NCBI GenBank assembly: GCA_002385745.1
Contig: DGEC01000040.1
Location: 1-21,625, forward strand
Origin: Firmicutes bacterium UBA3936
Lineage (GTDB): Bacteria > Bacillota > Dethiobacteria > Dethiobacterales > Dethiobacteraceae
Reading direction: 5' to 3'
DNA length: 21,625 bases
This document shows positions 14,166 through 21,465 of this stretch, in pieces (position 1 is the stretch's first letter; each line of letters begins with the position of its first letter). The translations under genes were made by a program, and so were the position numbers. The notes under the pieces were generated by a model, which saw nothing but the letters and a program-made list of their open reading frames with translations, was not told the origin of the DNA and did not search any database.

Positions 14166-15995
14166 TTACGGCCCGCCAAGCATTTTTATCAACGTTTCAG
14201 GAGAAGTGTCTTCTCTTGCGGCAATCCTTTTTAAAGCCCGCAAACACTGGGGAAGCCCCTTAATCAGGGTATTTATGCCGGGTTCTGTGGACAGTGTGAT
14301 TTTAACCCCCATTTCCCGTAGCAAAGCCTCGGTAAGGTCGCTGTACCTCCCCAAAGGATATGAGAGGGCAATCACCGGACTTTTCGTTTGTTCCTCAATA
14401 TCTTTCTTTGACCGGGTAAAGTCATCACGTACCGCTTGCATAAAAGCTTTTTCACTTTCCCCCTCCAGACGGCTCATTGCTGTTCTGGCCGTGTTTAATT
14501 CGTAATCCGCGCTTTGATGCATATCATAGGTGTGGCTTTGAATTTCAATCAGCCCGGAGGCAATCATTTCCCTGGCTTCTTCATAGCCGAAATGAGGAAT
14601 AATGGGGTAGCCTGTATCCTTATACCTATCCTTGCCCACAGAGGAACCGATAACAAATATGGCTGCCTTCATATTGTACTTTTTCAGTATGGGGTAGGCG
14701 ATTTCATAATTGCTGGCATAGCCGTCATCAAAAGTAATCAGGACGGGCTTTTCCGGCAATTCCCTTCCCTTCTCAACATAGTCAACCAGCTGCTGCAGGG
14801 AAACTCCCGTATAGCCGGCTTCGGCAAGGGCCCTGATTTGTGCCTCAAACCGCTCCTTTGAAATAACCAGCGAACCGCCGGCAGTTTCATCCAGATGATG
14901 ATACAGCAATACGGGGACTTTTATTGTATAGCCGCTGTCATCAAAGACATGCCCGGCCTGATATTTTTCAACCTGCTTCAGGACGTTGACGGGCGTGACA
15001 TAATGGCCAAAATCTTCCGGTACATATACCGTTTCATCGCCAAAGATTCTGGCCAGGGCCATATCACCCAGAGCATTCCTAAAATGCGTGGCATCATAGA
15101 AAAATCTGGGGTCGGTACAGAGGGGGTGAACGGAAAAATCCCAAAAATCGGTAATGCCGGCCAGCTTGCTGTAAATCTCCTCAAGCCGTTCAGGATTAAA
15201 AGCCTTGTAATGCCCGTAATACAAGGGGAAGAAAATAACCGTCAGGTTAATATCATTCTCATCGCAAAGCAGCTTAATCTCCCTGACGCTGCCGATAAAA
15301 TCGTCAATATGGGCAAACTCATAATTAAAGCGCGGGTAATTACTAAAAACAGGATAATTCTCTTTATAGTCCTCCAGATCCTGAATTCTTTCGATGTCCC
15401 TTGCCGATTTGTCGTAGGCGCCCGTAGGGACATCAAAAACATCAAAAACCTGCGGCAGGTAGCCGTCCCGGTAAAAACTGCGGATTTTCGCCAGGCCGTA
15501 ATTGGGGTTGGCAAATAAATATTTCACATAGAACCTGGCAAGGGATGAACCGTCCGTTTTGGCGTGCAGGTTGTCCGTCAGGGGATGCGATTCTTTATTG
15601 TATTTTTCAGCATTAATCGGTCCGATATTTAAAACTATATTTTTTACCGTAAAGTTCTTTACAATATACTTTACGGTTTGTTCAACATCGTAAATATCGG
15701 CGCCATACATGAACATATTATAAAAGCTGGCATTCATGTATTTATTCAGCCGCTCTACTGACAGGGAACTTGTTGAAGAACTGCCGATCAGATAGGAATC
15801 ATATTTTTCATGATGCCGGTCCAGATAAGCTATTTTGGCCACACGCGGATTCTGTGTAAAATTATAGGAATACCAGTTGAAAAAGCGGTCGCCGAAAACA
15901 CCAAACGGGTCCGTGATAAAATTAAAGCCTGCTATAGCGAAAACAATAATTAAAACCGAACAGGCAAACATTAAGAGCCACTTTTTTGATGACAT
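14166..15995 (-). CDS. exported SGNH/DltD-like domain fused to polysaccharide deacetylase
   Basis: A 609-aa two-domain protein held in the membrane by an N-terminal helix (~6-26), with the rest outside. Residues ~30-320 resemble DltD/AlgX-type SGNH acyltransferase or esterase domains: a catalytic-Ser motif IGSSSTSSL (70-78) and a late Asp-x-x-His motif FYDATHF (D301, H304). Residues ~357-605 are a NodB-type polysaccharide deacetylase of the PgaB/IcaB style: VPVLLYHHLDE opening, TFDDGY (421-426, catalytic and metal Asp), metal histidines in SHTYDMH (H488, H493), and the SYPLGRYSD and LSTEPGIN motifs. The ATG at 15995 is chosen because the upstream extension only overlaps the MBOAT gene. It is the last gene of the five-gene operon. 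It probably transfers an acyl group from the MBOAT product to a surface glycan that it also deacetylates. Confidence 0.87.
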   Translation of the reverse strand: MSSKKWLLMFACSVLIIVFAIAGFNFITDPFGVFGDRFFNWYSYNFTQNPRVAKIAYLDRHHEKYDSYLIGSSSTSSLSVERLNKYMNASFYNMFMYGADIYDVEQTVKYIVKNFTVKNIVLNIGPINAEKYNKESHPLTDNLHAKTDGSSLARFYVKYLFANPNYGLAKIRSFYRDGYLPQVFDVFDVPTGAYDKSARDIERIQDLEDYKENYPVFSNYPRFNYEFAHIDDFIGSVREIKLLCDENDINLTVIFFPLYYGHYKAFNPERLEEIYSKLAGITDFWDFSVHPLCTDPRFFYDATHFRNALGDMALARIFGDETVYVPEDFGHYVTPVNVLKQVEKYQAGHVFDDSGYTIKVPVLLYHHLDETAGGSLVISKERFEAQIRALAEAGYTGVSLQQLVDYVEKGRELPEKPVLITFDDGYASNYEIAYPILKKYNMKAAIFVIGSSVGKDRYKDTGYPIIPHFGYEEAREMIASGLIEIQSHTYDMHQSADYELNTARTAMSRLEGESEKAFMQAVRDDFTRSKKDIEEQTKSPVIALSYPLGRYSDLTEALLREMGVKITLSTEPGINTLIKGLPQCLRALKRIAAREDTSPETLIKMLGGP

Positions 15996-16011
15996 AAGCC
16001 TACCCCTGCCG

Positions 16012-17529
16012 TTAATATTGTTGATAAATAAATTCAGAGGCAATATATCCTTCACGGTATATGCCAAAGAAAACAAGAACTGCCAGCGCCGCCATGACCA
16101 GCGCCCACTGCACAAGCCAGTTTTTCCTCTCCAGCGCTTTCCTGACTTCAACACCCGCCTCCTGATAAAACCCGACCAGGAAAATAATAAAACAGCCTGC
16201 AACTATCAGAAACAAATCAAAACCGGACAGCCCAAGCGTCCGGAACGTCCCGTCCCTTAAAGCCTGCATATTAAAGGAAAAAACCGTCCTTTTCAGCATG
16301 CGCAGGGCTGCCATAAGCGACGGCCCGCGGGTAAAATACCTGCCGATAAAAACGATGAAGTTCGTGCTTATAATTTGCACAATTCTCCAGGGCAGCCCCT
16401 GCGGATCAATACGGATTTTTTCAAGGAATGCGGTGAAGTAGGGAGCGGCAATTATGGAAAAAGAAATAATGTTGCCGTTGTATAGACCAAAGGCCATATA
16501 TTTAAAGCTTGCCCCGTGCCAGATGCCGATAACAAAGAACACGATAAAGGAAGCAAGGGAGGTAGGAATTATTTTCCCCAGCTTGCCCGGGAACAGCCTG
16601 CGCGTTCTTTTCCCCAGCCTGTAAAAGGGTCTTGACAAAGACAGCGGGAAAAAAAGATAGTCCCGCATCCAGCCGCCCAGGCTGATGTGCCATCTCCGCC
16701 AGAAATCCGCAAGGGACGTGGCAAAGTAAGGACGCCTGAAATTTTCCACCATGTCTATCCCCATCATCTGGGCGATTCCCCTGATAATATCAATGCCTCC
16801 GGAGAAATCACAGTAAATCTGAATGCAGTAAAAGAGGACCGCGAGGGCGGCAATGGAGCCCGGGTAATTCATATAATCTGCAAAAACAGTATTTACCAGG
16901 ACAGCGGCCCTGTCGGCAATAATAATTTTTTTCAAATAGCCCCAGAGCATCAGCTGTATGCCGTATTTTAACCGGTCAAAATCAGGTTCATGGGACGCAG
17001 AGAGTTGAGGTGCCAGCCGGTCGTAGCGGCTGATGGGACCCTGAATAATCTGCGGAAAGAAAGAAACAAAGAGGGCAAATCTGGCGATATTCCGCTCCGG
17101 CGGGTATTTTCCCCTGTAAACATCAATGACGTAGCCTGCCGACTGGAAGATATAAAAGGAAATTCCAAGGGGAAGCAGGAGCTTAAATACCGGGAGGGCA
17201 AAGCCGGTTCCTGCAAGCAGCGCATTAATTCCCGAGGCGGCAAAATTATAATATTTCAAAAAAACCAGCAGGCCAAAGTCCAATACCAGGGCTGAGGCAA
17301 GAATAAATTTCTTTTTATTTTTATTCTTTACTCCGGCCAGCAGAAAACCGGCCGAAAAAGAAATGATTGTAGTCAGCACCAGGAACAATAGCTGTTTAAC
17401 GCCTGCCGAAGCATAAAAAACGTAGCTTGCAACTAATAATACAATCCACTGAGATCGCCTGGGAACTGTAAAATATACCAGCAGTGTTGCGCTGATGAAA
17501 AGAAGAAAACTAAATGTTGCTACCGGCAT
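16012..17529 (-). CDS. MBOAT-family membrane O-acyltransferase (DltB/AlgI-like)
   Basis: A 505-aa polytopic membrane protein with about 11 to 12 segments. It has the diagnostic MBOAT motifs DFWRRWHISLGGWMRDYL (275-292, His281) and GIWHGAS (335-341, catalytic His338), plus the YCDFSGGIDIIRGIAQMMGI stretch shared with AlgI, DltB and PatA. It moves an acyl group across the membrane from a cytoplasmic donor, here presumably the carrier protein encoded just upstream (6-base gap), to an external acceptor. AGAGGGATAGG precedes the ATG. The carrier protein and adenylation gene beside it make a DltB-like role more likely than an acetyl-CoA-dependent AlgI role. Confidence 0.93.
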   Translation of the reverse strand: MPVATFSFLLFISATLLVYFTVPRRSQWIVLLVASYVFYASAGVKQLLFLVLTTIISFSAGFLLAGVKNKNKKKFILASALVLDFGLLVFLKYYNFAASGINALLAGTGFALPVFKLLLPLGISFYIFQSAGYVIDVYRGKYPPERNIARFALFVSFFPQIIQGPISRYDRLAPQLSASHEPDFDRLKYGIQLMLWGYLKKIIIADRAAVLVNTVFADYMNYPGSIAALAVLFYCIQIYCDFSGGIDIIRGIAQMMGIDMVENFRRPYFATSLADFWRRWHISLGGWMRDYLFFPLSLSRPFYRLGKRTRRLFPGKLGKIIPTSLASFIVFFVIGIWHGASFKYMAFGLYNGNIISFSIIAAPYFTAFLEKIRIDPQGLPWRIVQIISTNFIVFIGRYFTRGPSLMAALRMLKRTVFSFNMQALRDGTFRTLGLSGFDLFLIVAGCFIIFLVGFYQEAGVEVRKALERKNWLVQWALVMAALAVLVFFGIYREGYIASEFIYQQY

Positions 17530-17535
17530 TTTTGC

Positions 17536-17775
17536 CTATCCCTCTGCCTGCAGTTTCCTGACAAGATCAAGAATACAGGAAAGAGTATTAAAATTTTCCG
17601 GCAATAAATGTTCCGGGCCTATCTGGATGTCAAAGGTATCATTTAATTCTCCTACCAGCGCAATAATGTCAAAAGAATCCAAAATATCTTCATCAATCAG
17701 CCTTGTTTCCCGGGTGAAGTCCACTTCAGGGCGTAGCTCCTTTAGAATTTTCAACAGTTTTTCTTCCATTGGCAT
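17536..17775 (-). CDS. acyl carrier protein (DltC-like)
   Basis: A 79-aa carrier protein. The phosphopantetheine attachment serine is Ser34 in DEDILDSFDIIALVGELN, followed by a FDIQIGPEHLLPENFNTL helix-loop region normal for ACP/PCP folds. It would carry the aminoacyl or acyl group activated by the adenylation enzyme of this operon to the MBOAT. The start is uncertain: ATG at 17775 has AAAGGA 5 bases upstream; the ATG at 17769 is also possible. The longer frame upstream only overlaps the GNAT gene. A phosphopantetheinyl transferase is needed from elsewhere in the genome. Confidence 0.9.
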   Translation of the reverse strand: MPMEEKLLKILKELRPEVDFTRETRLIDEDILDSFDIIALVGELNDTFDIQIGPEHLLPENFNTLSCILDLVRKLQAEG

Positions 17776-17794
17776 CACATTCCTTTTTTGCGAG

Positions 17795-18598
17795 TTAAGG
17801 TTCGTATAACAGACCCACCGATTCCAGTCCGTCGTATGAGAATCCCGCCTTTTCATAAAGGCGGCGGGCAGCCGGATTGTTGCTTTGCACCCAAAGCTCA
17901 ATCTTTATTTTCGCATCCTTCTCCACTATTGTCTCCAGAAAGGCCAGCATTTTCCGGGCCAGGCCACGTCCGCGAAATTCCCGTTCCACAACCAGATGCC
18001 TGATGGTATATAGATTGCGCCGGCGTCGAATCTCCAGCACTCCCATGATCCTGTCCCTTGCATCCACAGCACAGATAAACTCTTTCCTCTCAATGCCCGC
18101 AATAATCTCTTCCTGGGACGGGATACAGCCCAGGTACCGGTCAAAGCTTGCGGAAAGGAGTGCAGATATTGCCGGAGCATGCTTCTTTTGAGCAAAAACA
18201 ACAGTCCCGGCCGGGAAGGATGCGGCTTTAAATTCAACTGCCGGTACAAGCATGCGTTTTCTCGGCAGGTAGGGCTTAAACCCCTTAGACTGCCAGTAAG
18301 CAAGGACAGGCTCATGCTCTTTGCCGCCAGCCTGAAAAAGCACTTCCATGACGGAGGGCTTGTCCTCCGGCAGGGGGAAATCATCCTCGAAACCGGATAA
18401 ATAATAAAGCAGCCGCCAGTGATTCCCGTCATCCCGGAAAAGAAGCATTCCTGACCTGCCCTTTATATAATACAAAACACCTTGCTCAATATACTGCTTG
18501 TAGTCTTTGTACATTAGATAGTTATTGGTTAGCACACCCCTTTTCATACAGGGGGCAAGCAGTTTGTTCAACTGGTCCAAATCAGTTATTTTTTCCAT
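17795..18598 (-). CDS. tandem-GNAT N-acyltransferase
   Basis: A 267-aa cytoplasmic protein with two GNAT-like halves. The N-terminal half (1-115) is divergent, ending in a GNAT-like YWQSKGFKPYLPRKRM stretch. The C-terminal half (~130-267) has a clear acyl-CoA-binding motif A, VVEREFRGRGLARKMLAFLE (203-222), and motif B-like NPAARRLYEKAGF (241-253). It lies between the adenylation gene (17-base overlap) and the carrier gene (19-base gap), so it is almost certainly part of the pathway. It may N-acylate the carrier-bound amino acid or transfer it; both are inference. The ATG at 18598 follows GGAG with 7-base spacing. Confidence 0.88.
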   Translation of the reverse strand: MEKITDLDQLNKLLAPCMKRGVLTNNYLMYKDYKQYIEQGVLYYIKGRSGMLLFRDDGNHWRLLYYLSGFEDDFPLPEDKPSVMEVLFQAGGKEHEPVLAYWQSKGFKPYLPRKRMLVPAVEFKAASFPAGTVVFAQKKHAPAISALLSASFDRYLGCIPSQEEIIAGIERKEFICAVDARDRIMGVLEIRRRRNLYTIRHLVVEREFRGRGLARKMLAFLETIVEKDAKIKIELWVQSNNPAARRLYEKAGFSYDGLESVGLLYEP

Positions 18599-20108
18599 AG
18601 TAAATCTCCATGATTTTTCTGCGGTCGATCTTGCCGTTGGCATTGTAAGGGAATTCCTGCCGCCGCTCAATTACGGCAGGCAGCATATACCTGGGCAGCC
18701 TTTCACGCAAGCCCCTCAAGAGCGGCACTTCACCGGTATGCCCCACATACTGCAGCACAATTCTTTTGTTTTTTTCATCATAAAAACAGACGCAGGCCTC
18801 CACACCCTCCTGGCTGCAGGCTGCCCGCTCGATTTCCCCCAGTTCGATGCGGTTCCCCTGGTGTTTGACTTGCTCATCTTTACGGCCGCAAAAGACAAGC
18901 TCCCCGTATTCATTAAGCCTGGCAATATCTCCCGTCCGGTAAACCAGATCGCGGTAATCGCTGTTTAACGGGTTCTGGACAAAAACCTCCGCAGTACGCT
19001 TCGGGTCCCGGTAGTAGCCTAAAGCCACACCCGTTCCCCTGACACATATTTCACCTGCTTTACCGCTTGCAGTTATCAGACGGTTGTTTTCATCCAGGAG
19101 AAAGACCTCCATATTGCGGCAGGCCCTGCCGATGGGAACGGGTTCGTCATCGGCAAATTCGCGGTCCACAATATAATAGGTACAGTCAACGGTAACTTCC
19201 GTCGGCCCGTAAAGATTGACATACATTGCCTGCGGAAAGTATTTTCGCCAGATATTTAAGTACTTCCCGTACATCGCTTCCCCGGCGAAAAATATTTTTT
19301 TCAGATACAAGGGTTTCTTTTGCGCAAATACCTTCGAATTGGCAAGCAGTACAAAGGTGGAGGTTGCCCAGAGGATAGTTGTCACACGGTGTTCATTAAG
19401 GTAATCAAGCAAAAGCAGGGGAAACATGAACAGTTTTTGGGGAATAATCACCATGGTCATGCCTGTTTTCAGGCAGAGGTAAATATCTTTAACGGAAGCG
19501 TCAAAATAAAAAGGAGTCTGGTTGCCCATTACTTCATCAGAGGCAAAGTCAAATGTAGAAGCCAGCCATTCCGTAAGATCTATCACACTCCGCTGCGGGA
19601 CAACCGTCCCCTTTGGGATTCCCGTCGAACCGGACGTATACAGGATATACACCGGATCCAGATCAATTATCCGCTTTCTTATTTCCGCCAAAGCCCGGTC
19701 ATTTACCTGACTGTGAATAATATCTTCATAAACAAGGCATGGTGGCGAATTATCAAGGCTTTCCAGGAGTTCTAAATCCTTTTTTTCACAGATAACAAAA
19801 GAAGGCTTCAGATCGTCCAGCAGCAGCTGCAGGCGCTGCTTCGGCACCCTGGCATCAATGGGAGCATAATAGTTTCCGCTGTAAAGGACGCCCAGAAAGG
19901 AAATAATGGCCGCCGCTGTACGGTTTACCAGCACCGCTACAGGACTCCGGATTGCAGCCGGTTTTTCAGCAATAAGAGCGCTGCCTGCCGCCTTGGCCAG
20001 CATTTTCAGTTCTGAAAACTTAATTCTGTTTTGTTCATCAATAATTGCAATTTTGCCGGGATATTTGGCCGCCGTTTTTTCCAAGTAATCCAGAACATTA
20101 ATCTGCAA
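18582..20108 (-). CDS. amino-acid-type adenylation enzyme (DltA-like)
   Basis: A ~508-aa stand-alone adenylation enzyme of the ANL superfamily. Core motifs: A3 YTSGSTGIPKG (~157-167), A4 FYFDASVKD with Asp ~203 (the residue that holds the substrate alpha-amino group), A5 YGPTEVTVDCT (~300-310), A7 YRTGD (~390-394), A8 GRKDEQVKHQGNRIELGEIE, and A10 lysine in NANGKIDRR (~493). It should form aminoacyl-AMP and load the DltC-like carrier. Motif order and the WATSTF and FFAGEA pocket segments align best with DltA, but DltA has Cys where this enzyme has Ala (FAGE instead of FCGE), so the substrate may not be D-alanine. TTG at 20108 is 9 bases after GGGGGG; TTG at 20114 is the alternative. First gene of the operon. 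Confidence 0.92.
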   Translation of the reverse strand: MQINVLDYLEKTAAKYPGKIAIIDEQNRIKFSELKMLAKAAGSALIAEKPAAIRSPVAVLVNRTAAAIISFLGVLYSGNYYAPIDARVPKQRLQLLLDDLKPSFVICEKKDLELLESLDNSPPCLVYEDIIHSQVNDRALAEIRKRIIDLDPVYILYTSGSTGIPKGTVVPQRSVIDLTEWLASTFDFASDEVMGNQTPFYFDASVKDIYLCLKTGMTMVIIPQKLFMFPLLLLDYLNEHRVTTILWATSTFVLLANSKVFAQKKPLYLKKIFFAGEAMYGKYLNIWRKYFPQAMYVNLYGPTEVTVDCTYYIVDREFADDEPVPIGRACRNMEVFLLDENNRLITASGKAGEICVRGTGVALGYYRDPKRTAEVFVQNPLNSDYRDLVYRTGDIARLNEYGELVFCGRKDEQVKHQGNRIELGEIERAACSQEGVEACVCFYDEKNKRIVLQYVGHTGEVPLLRGLRERLPRYMLPAVIERRQEFPYNANGKIDRRKIMEIYYGKNN

Positions 20109-20166
20109 GAGCAACAGCCCCCCTGGAACTGTTTAAAATAATAAGTAAAAATGTTATGGCACATAT

Positions 20167-20448
20167 ATGTCTAAGGATAGCATCACAGGATTTACAATTC
20201 AAGATGAAGGGGCCGCATCCCTTTATTTACCTGCCTCTTTTGCATTTTCCCCTTTTACTATGCATCACCTAAACCTTAACCCGCCTGTTTTATATCATTC
20301 AGTAAGAATACGGGCAGAGAAGGCTGCCAAAAGTCCCTGGACTGCCTTTCTTAACCTTACGGGCTTATTCGTCTTACTGGCGCCTGAAACTGCAGCCGGA
20401 ATCATCTATGGCCTTTACCGCCTGATTAAAAAATTTAGCAGTATATGA
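20167..20448 (+). CDS. doubtful small ORF, hypothetical
   Basis: A 93-residue frame with one possible membrane helix near the C-terminus (FLNLTGLFVLLAPETAAGI). No ribosome site precedes the ATG, the start overlaps a candidate promoter of the opposite operon, and I recognise no family. It may not be a gene. Confidence 0.2.
   Translation: MSKDSITGFTIQDEGAASLYLPASFAFSPFTMHHLNLNPPVLYHSVRIRAEKAAKSPWTAFLNLTGLFVLLAPETAAGIIYGLYRLIKKFSSI
20174..20202 (-). promoter_or_regulatory. weak candidate promoter of the glycan-modification operon
   Basis: On the minus strand, TTGAAT (complement 20197-20202), 17 bases, TATCCT (complement 20174-20179), about 66 bases before the adenylation start. Each box matches four of six consensus bases. 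Confidence 0.35.
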
Positions 20449-20521
20449 CAGCAGCCGGCAGCTAACAAAATTTCCTGTCCAACCTGACATATGCAAACAG
20501 CTTCTGCCTTTATTGCAGTCC

Positions 20522-20550
20522 TTGATTTTTGCTCATTCTTGTTGTACAAT
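20522..20550 (+). promoter_or_regulatory. promoter of the tRNA pair
   Basis: TTGATT (20522-20527), 17 bases, TACAAT (20545-20550). The predicted start is only about six bases before the first tRNA, as is usual for tRNA operons. Confidence 0.8.
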
Positions 20551-20562
20551 TAACTCGCACAA

Positions 20563-20638
20563 GGGCGTGTAGCTCAGCTGGGAGAGCGCTTGGTTCGCAT
20601 TCAAGAGGCCAGGGGTTCAAGTCCCCTCACGTCCACCA
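20563..20638 (+). tRNA. tRNA-Ala(CGC)
   Basis: A full 76-base cloverleaf with encoded CCA. The acceptor stem GGGCGTG / CACGTCC carries the G3-U70 pair that marks alanine tRNAs. D arm GCTC/GAGC, anticodon stem CTTGG/TCAAG with loop TTCGCAT (anticodon CGC, reads GCG), variable loop AGGCC, T arm AGGGG/CCCCT with loop TTCAAGT. Confidence 0.93.
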
Positions 20639-20639
20639 C

Positions 20640-20714
20640 GGGGCTATAGCTCAGGGGGAGAGCGCCTGACTCACATTCAGGAGGCCACTGGTTCGATCCC
20701 AGTTAGCCCCACCA
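20640..20714 (+). tRNA. tRNA-Val(CAC)
   Basis: A full 75-base cloverleaf with encoded CCA, one base after the previous tRNA. Acceptor GGGGCTA / TAGCCCC (G3-C70, so no alanine mark), D arm GCTC/GAGC with a 7-base loop, anticodon stem CCTGA/TCAGG with loop CTCACAT (anticodon CAC, reads GTG), variable loop AGGCC, T arm ACTGG/CCAGT with loop TTCGATC. The acceptor sequence looks like many tRNA-Ala(UGC) genes, but the anticodon and the lack of G3-U70 support valine. Confidence 0.9.
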
Positions 20715-20726
20715 CTATATTGACTA

Positions 20727-20766
20727 AAAACGGCTTTCAGGAAAAATTCTGAAAGCCGTTTTATTT
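20727..20766 (+). terminator. rho-independent terminator of the tRNA operon
   Basis: A perfect 14-bp stem (AAAACGGCTTTCAG / CTGAAAGCCGTTTT) with an 8-base loop, followed by ATTT. The symmetric A and T ends mean it could work in both directions. Confidence 0.9.
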
Positions 20767-21413
20767 CCGAACAGAGAAATTGGGATATTGGCAGGGGGCA
20801 CAATCCCGACGCCGCCTTTCAGCCTGTCCTGTAATCTACAGCTCTCGGAAACCGGCCATGATTTTGAAACTGTAAAAAGGTATGTTAAAAAAGATGAGGA
20901 TACCGCCGGTGTAGAAGGGAAAAAAGCACCCCACACGCCTTTAGCATGTAAAGAAATATTTTACGAATATTCACTATTTAAAGCCTCCTAATGATTCGAT
21001 AGTTCCTACATATTTTTGCCGCTTAACAGCTACCCTTGCAGCCTGATTCGCCGGCAGCTCCAGGCAATGGATTGGGAAACAAATTCCCCGCATGCAAATT
21101 TAGGAATATGATTTCATACGGTCATACCCCCTTCGCTATATCCTAAGCCCCGAGTCTTGCAGCTGAAGTTTGTTATGTTGAATAGTGGCCCAATTCGGTA
21201 TTAAATGAAATTGTTACATTTTAAAAATAAGGTTCAGCATAATAAGACAATAACCTTCTTTAAAATTCTATATTTCGACAAATTAACTGCTAAAATATGA
21301 TGCTATGTTTTAGCCGTTGCCTTTGCGTAGCGGATATGCACCGGAACTGTCTTTATTTAGTTCCCGGGTACAGCCGGCCGGTTTGTTCTGCTCTGGCCTG
21401 CGAGGCACACATA
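20767..21413. other. gene-poor stretch with possible mobile-element debris
   Basis: About 650 bases without a credible complete gene. The middle (21170-21330) is distinctly AT-rich compared with its flanks. It contains the possible IstA fragment and, at 21186-21199, a GTGGCCCAATTCGG word resembling IS21-family terminal sequences. No tRNA, CRISPR or clear riboswitch is visible. Confidence 0.5.
20842..20901 (+). pseudogene. possible remnant of an IS21-family transposase (IstA) HTH
   Basis: In frame with a 67-codon ORF that lacks a proper start, residues LSETGHDFETVKRYVKKDED look like the second half of the helix-turn-helix of IstA-type transposases (pattern I-x-x-x-TGHDxxTVxxY). Nothing else of the protein is recognisable. 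A GTGGCCCA word typical of IS21 ends occurs about 290 bases further on. Confidence 0.3.
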
Positions 21414-21461
21414 AGAAAACCCGCGGGTTGTTTCCGCGGGTGACCGGCTGTAGCAGCCGGT
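21414..21461 (-). terminator. tandem hairpin terminator of the DUF2935-like gene
   Basis: On the minus strand, just after the stop codon, an 8-bp stem ACCGGCTG / CAGCCGGT with a 3-base loop (21443-21461) is followed by a 7-bp stem CCCGCGG / CCGCGGG (21420-21440) and then TTTTCTTAT. The second hairpin is the terminator proper. Confidence 0.75.
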
Positions 21462-21465
21462 ATTA

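Larger units (their letters stand above)
20109..20521. other. intergenic region upstream of the glycan operon
   Basis: About 410 bases between the start of the minus-strand operon and the tRNA promoter. It holds the weak operon promoter and the doubtful 93-codon ORF. I see no other structure. Confidence 0.6.

Noticed and set aside
14895..15518. 207-codon plus-strand ORF within the SGNH-deacetylase gene
   Set aside because: Antisense to a well-supported two-domain coding region; no ribosome site and no recognisable motif.
14166..20108. Ordinary dltABCD operon
   Set aside because: Gene order, the inserted GNAT, the deacetylase fusion and the missing DltA cysteine all differ, so the standard D-alanylation gene symbols were not applied.
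20640..20714. Second tRNA as tRNA-Ala
   Set aside because: The acceptor start GGGGCTA looks like alanine tRNAs, but the anticodon is CAC and position 3-70 is G-C, so valine is the better reading.
20788..20991. 67-codon ORF as an intact gene
   Set aside because: It starts at TTG without a ribosome site, lacks a conserved overall pattern, and is better explained as an element remnant or chance frame.
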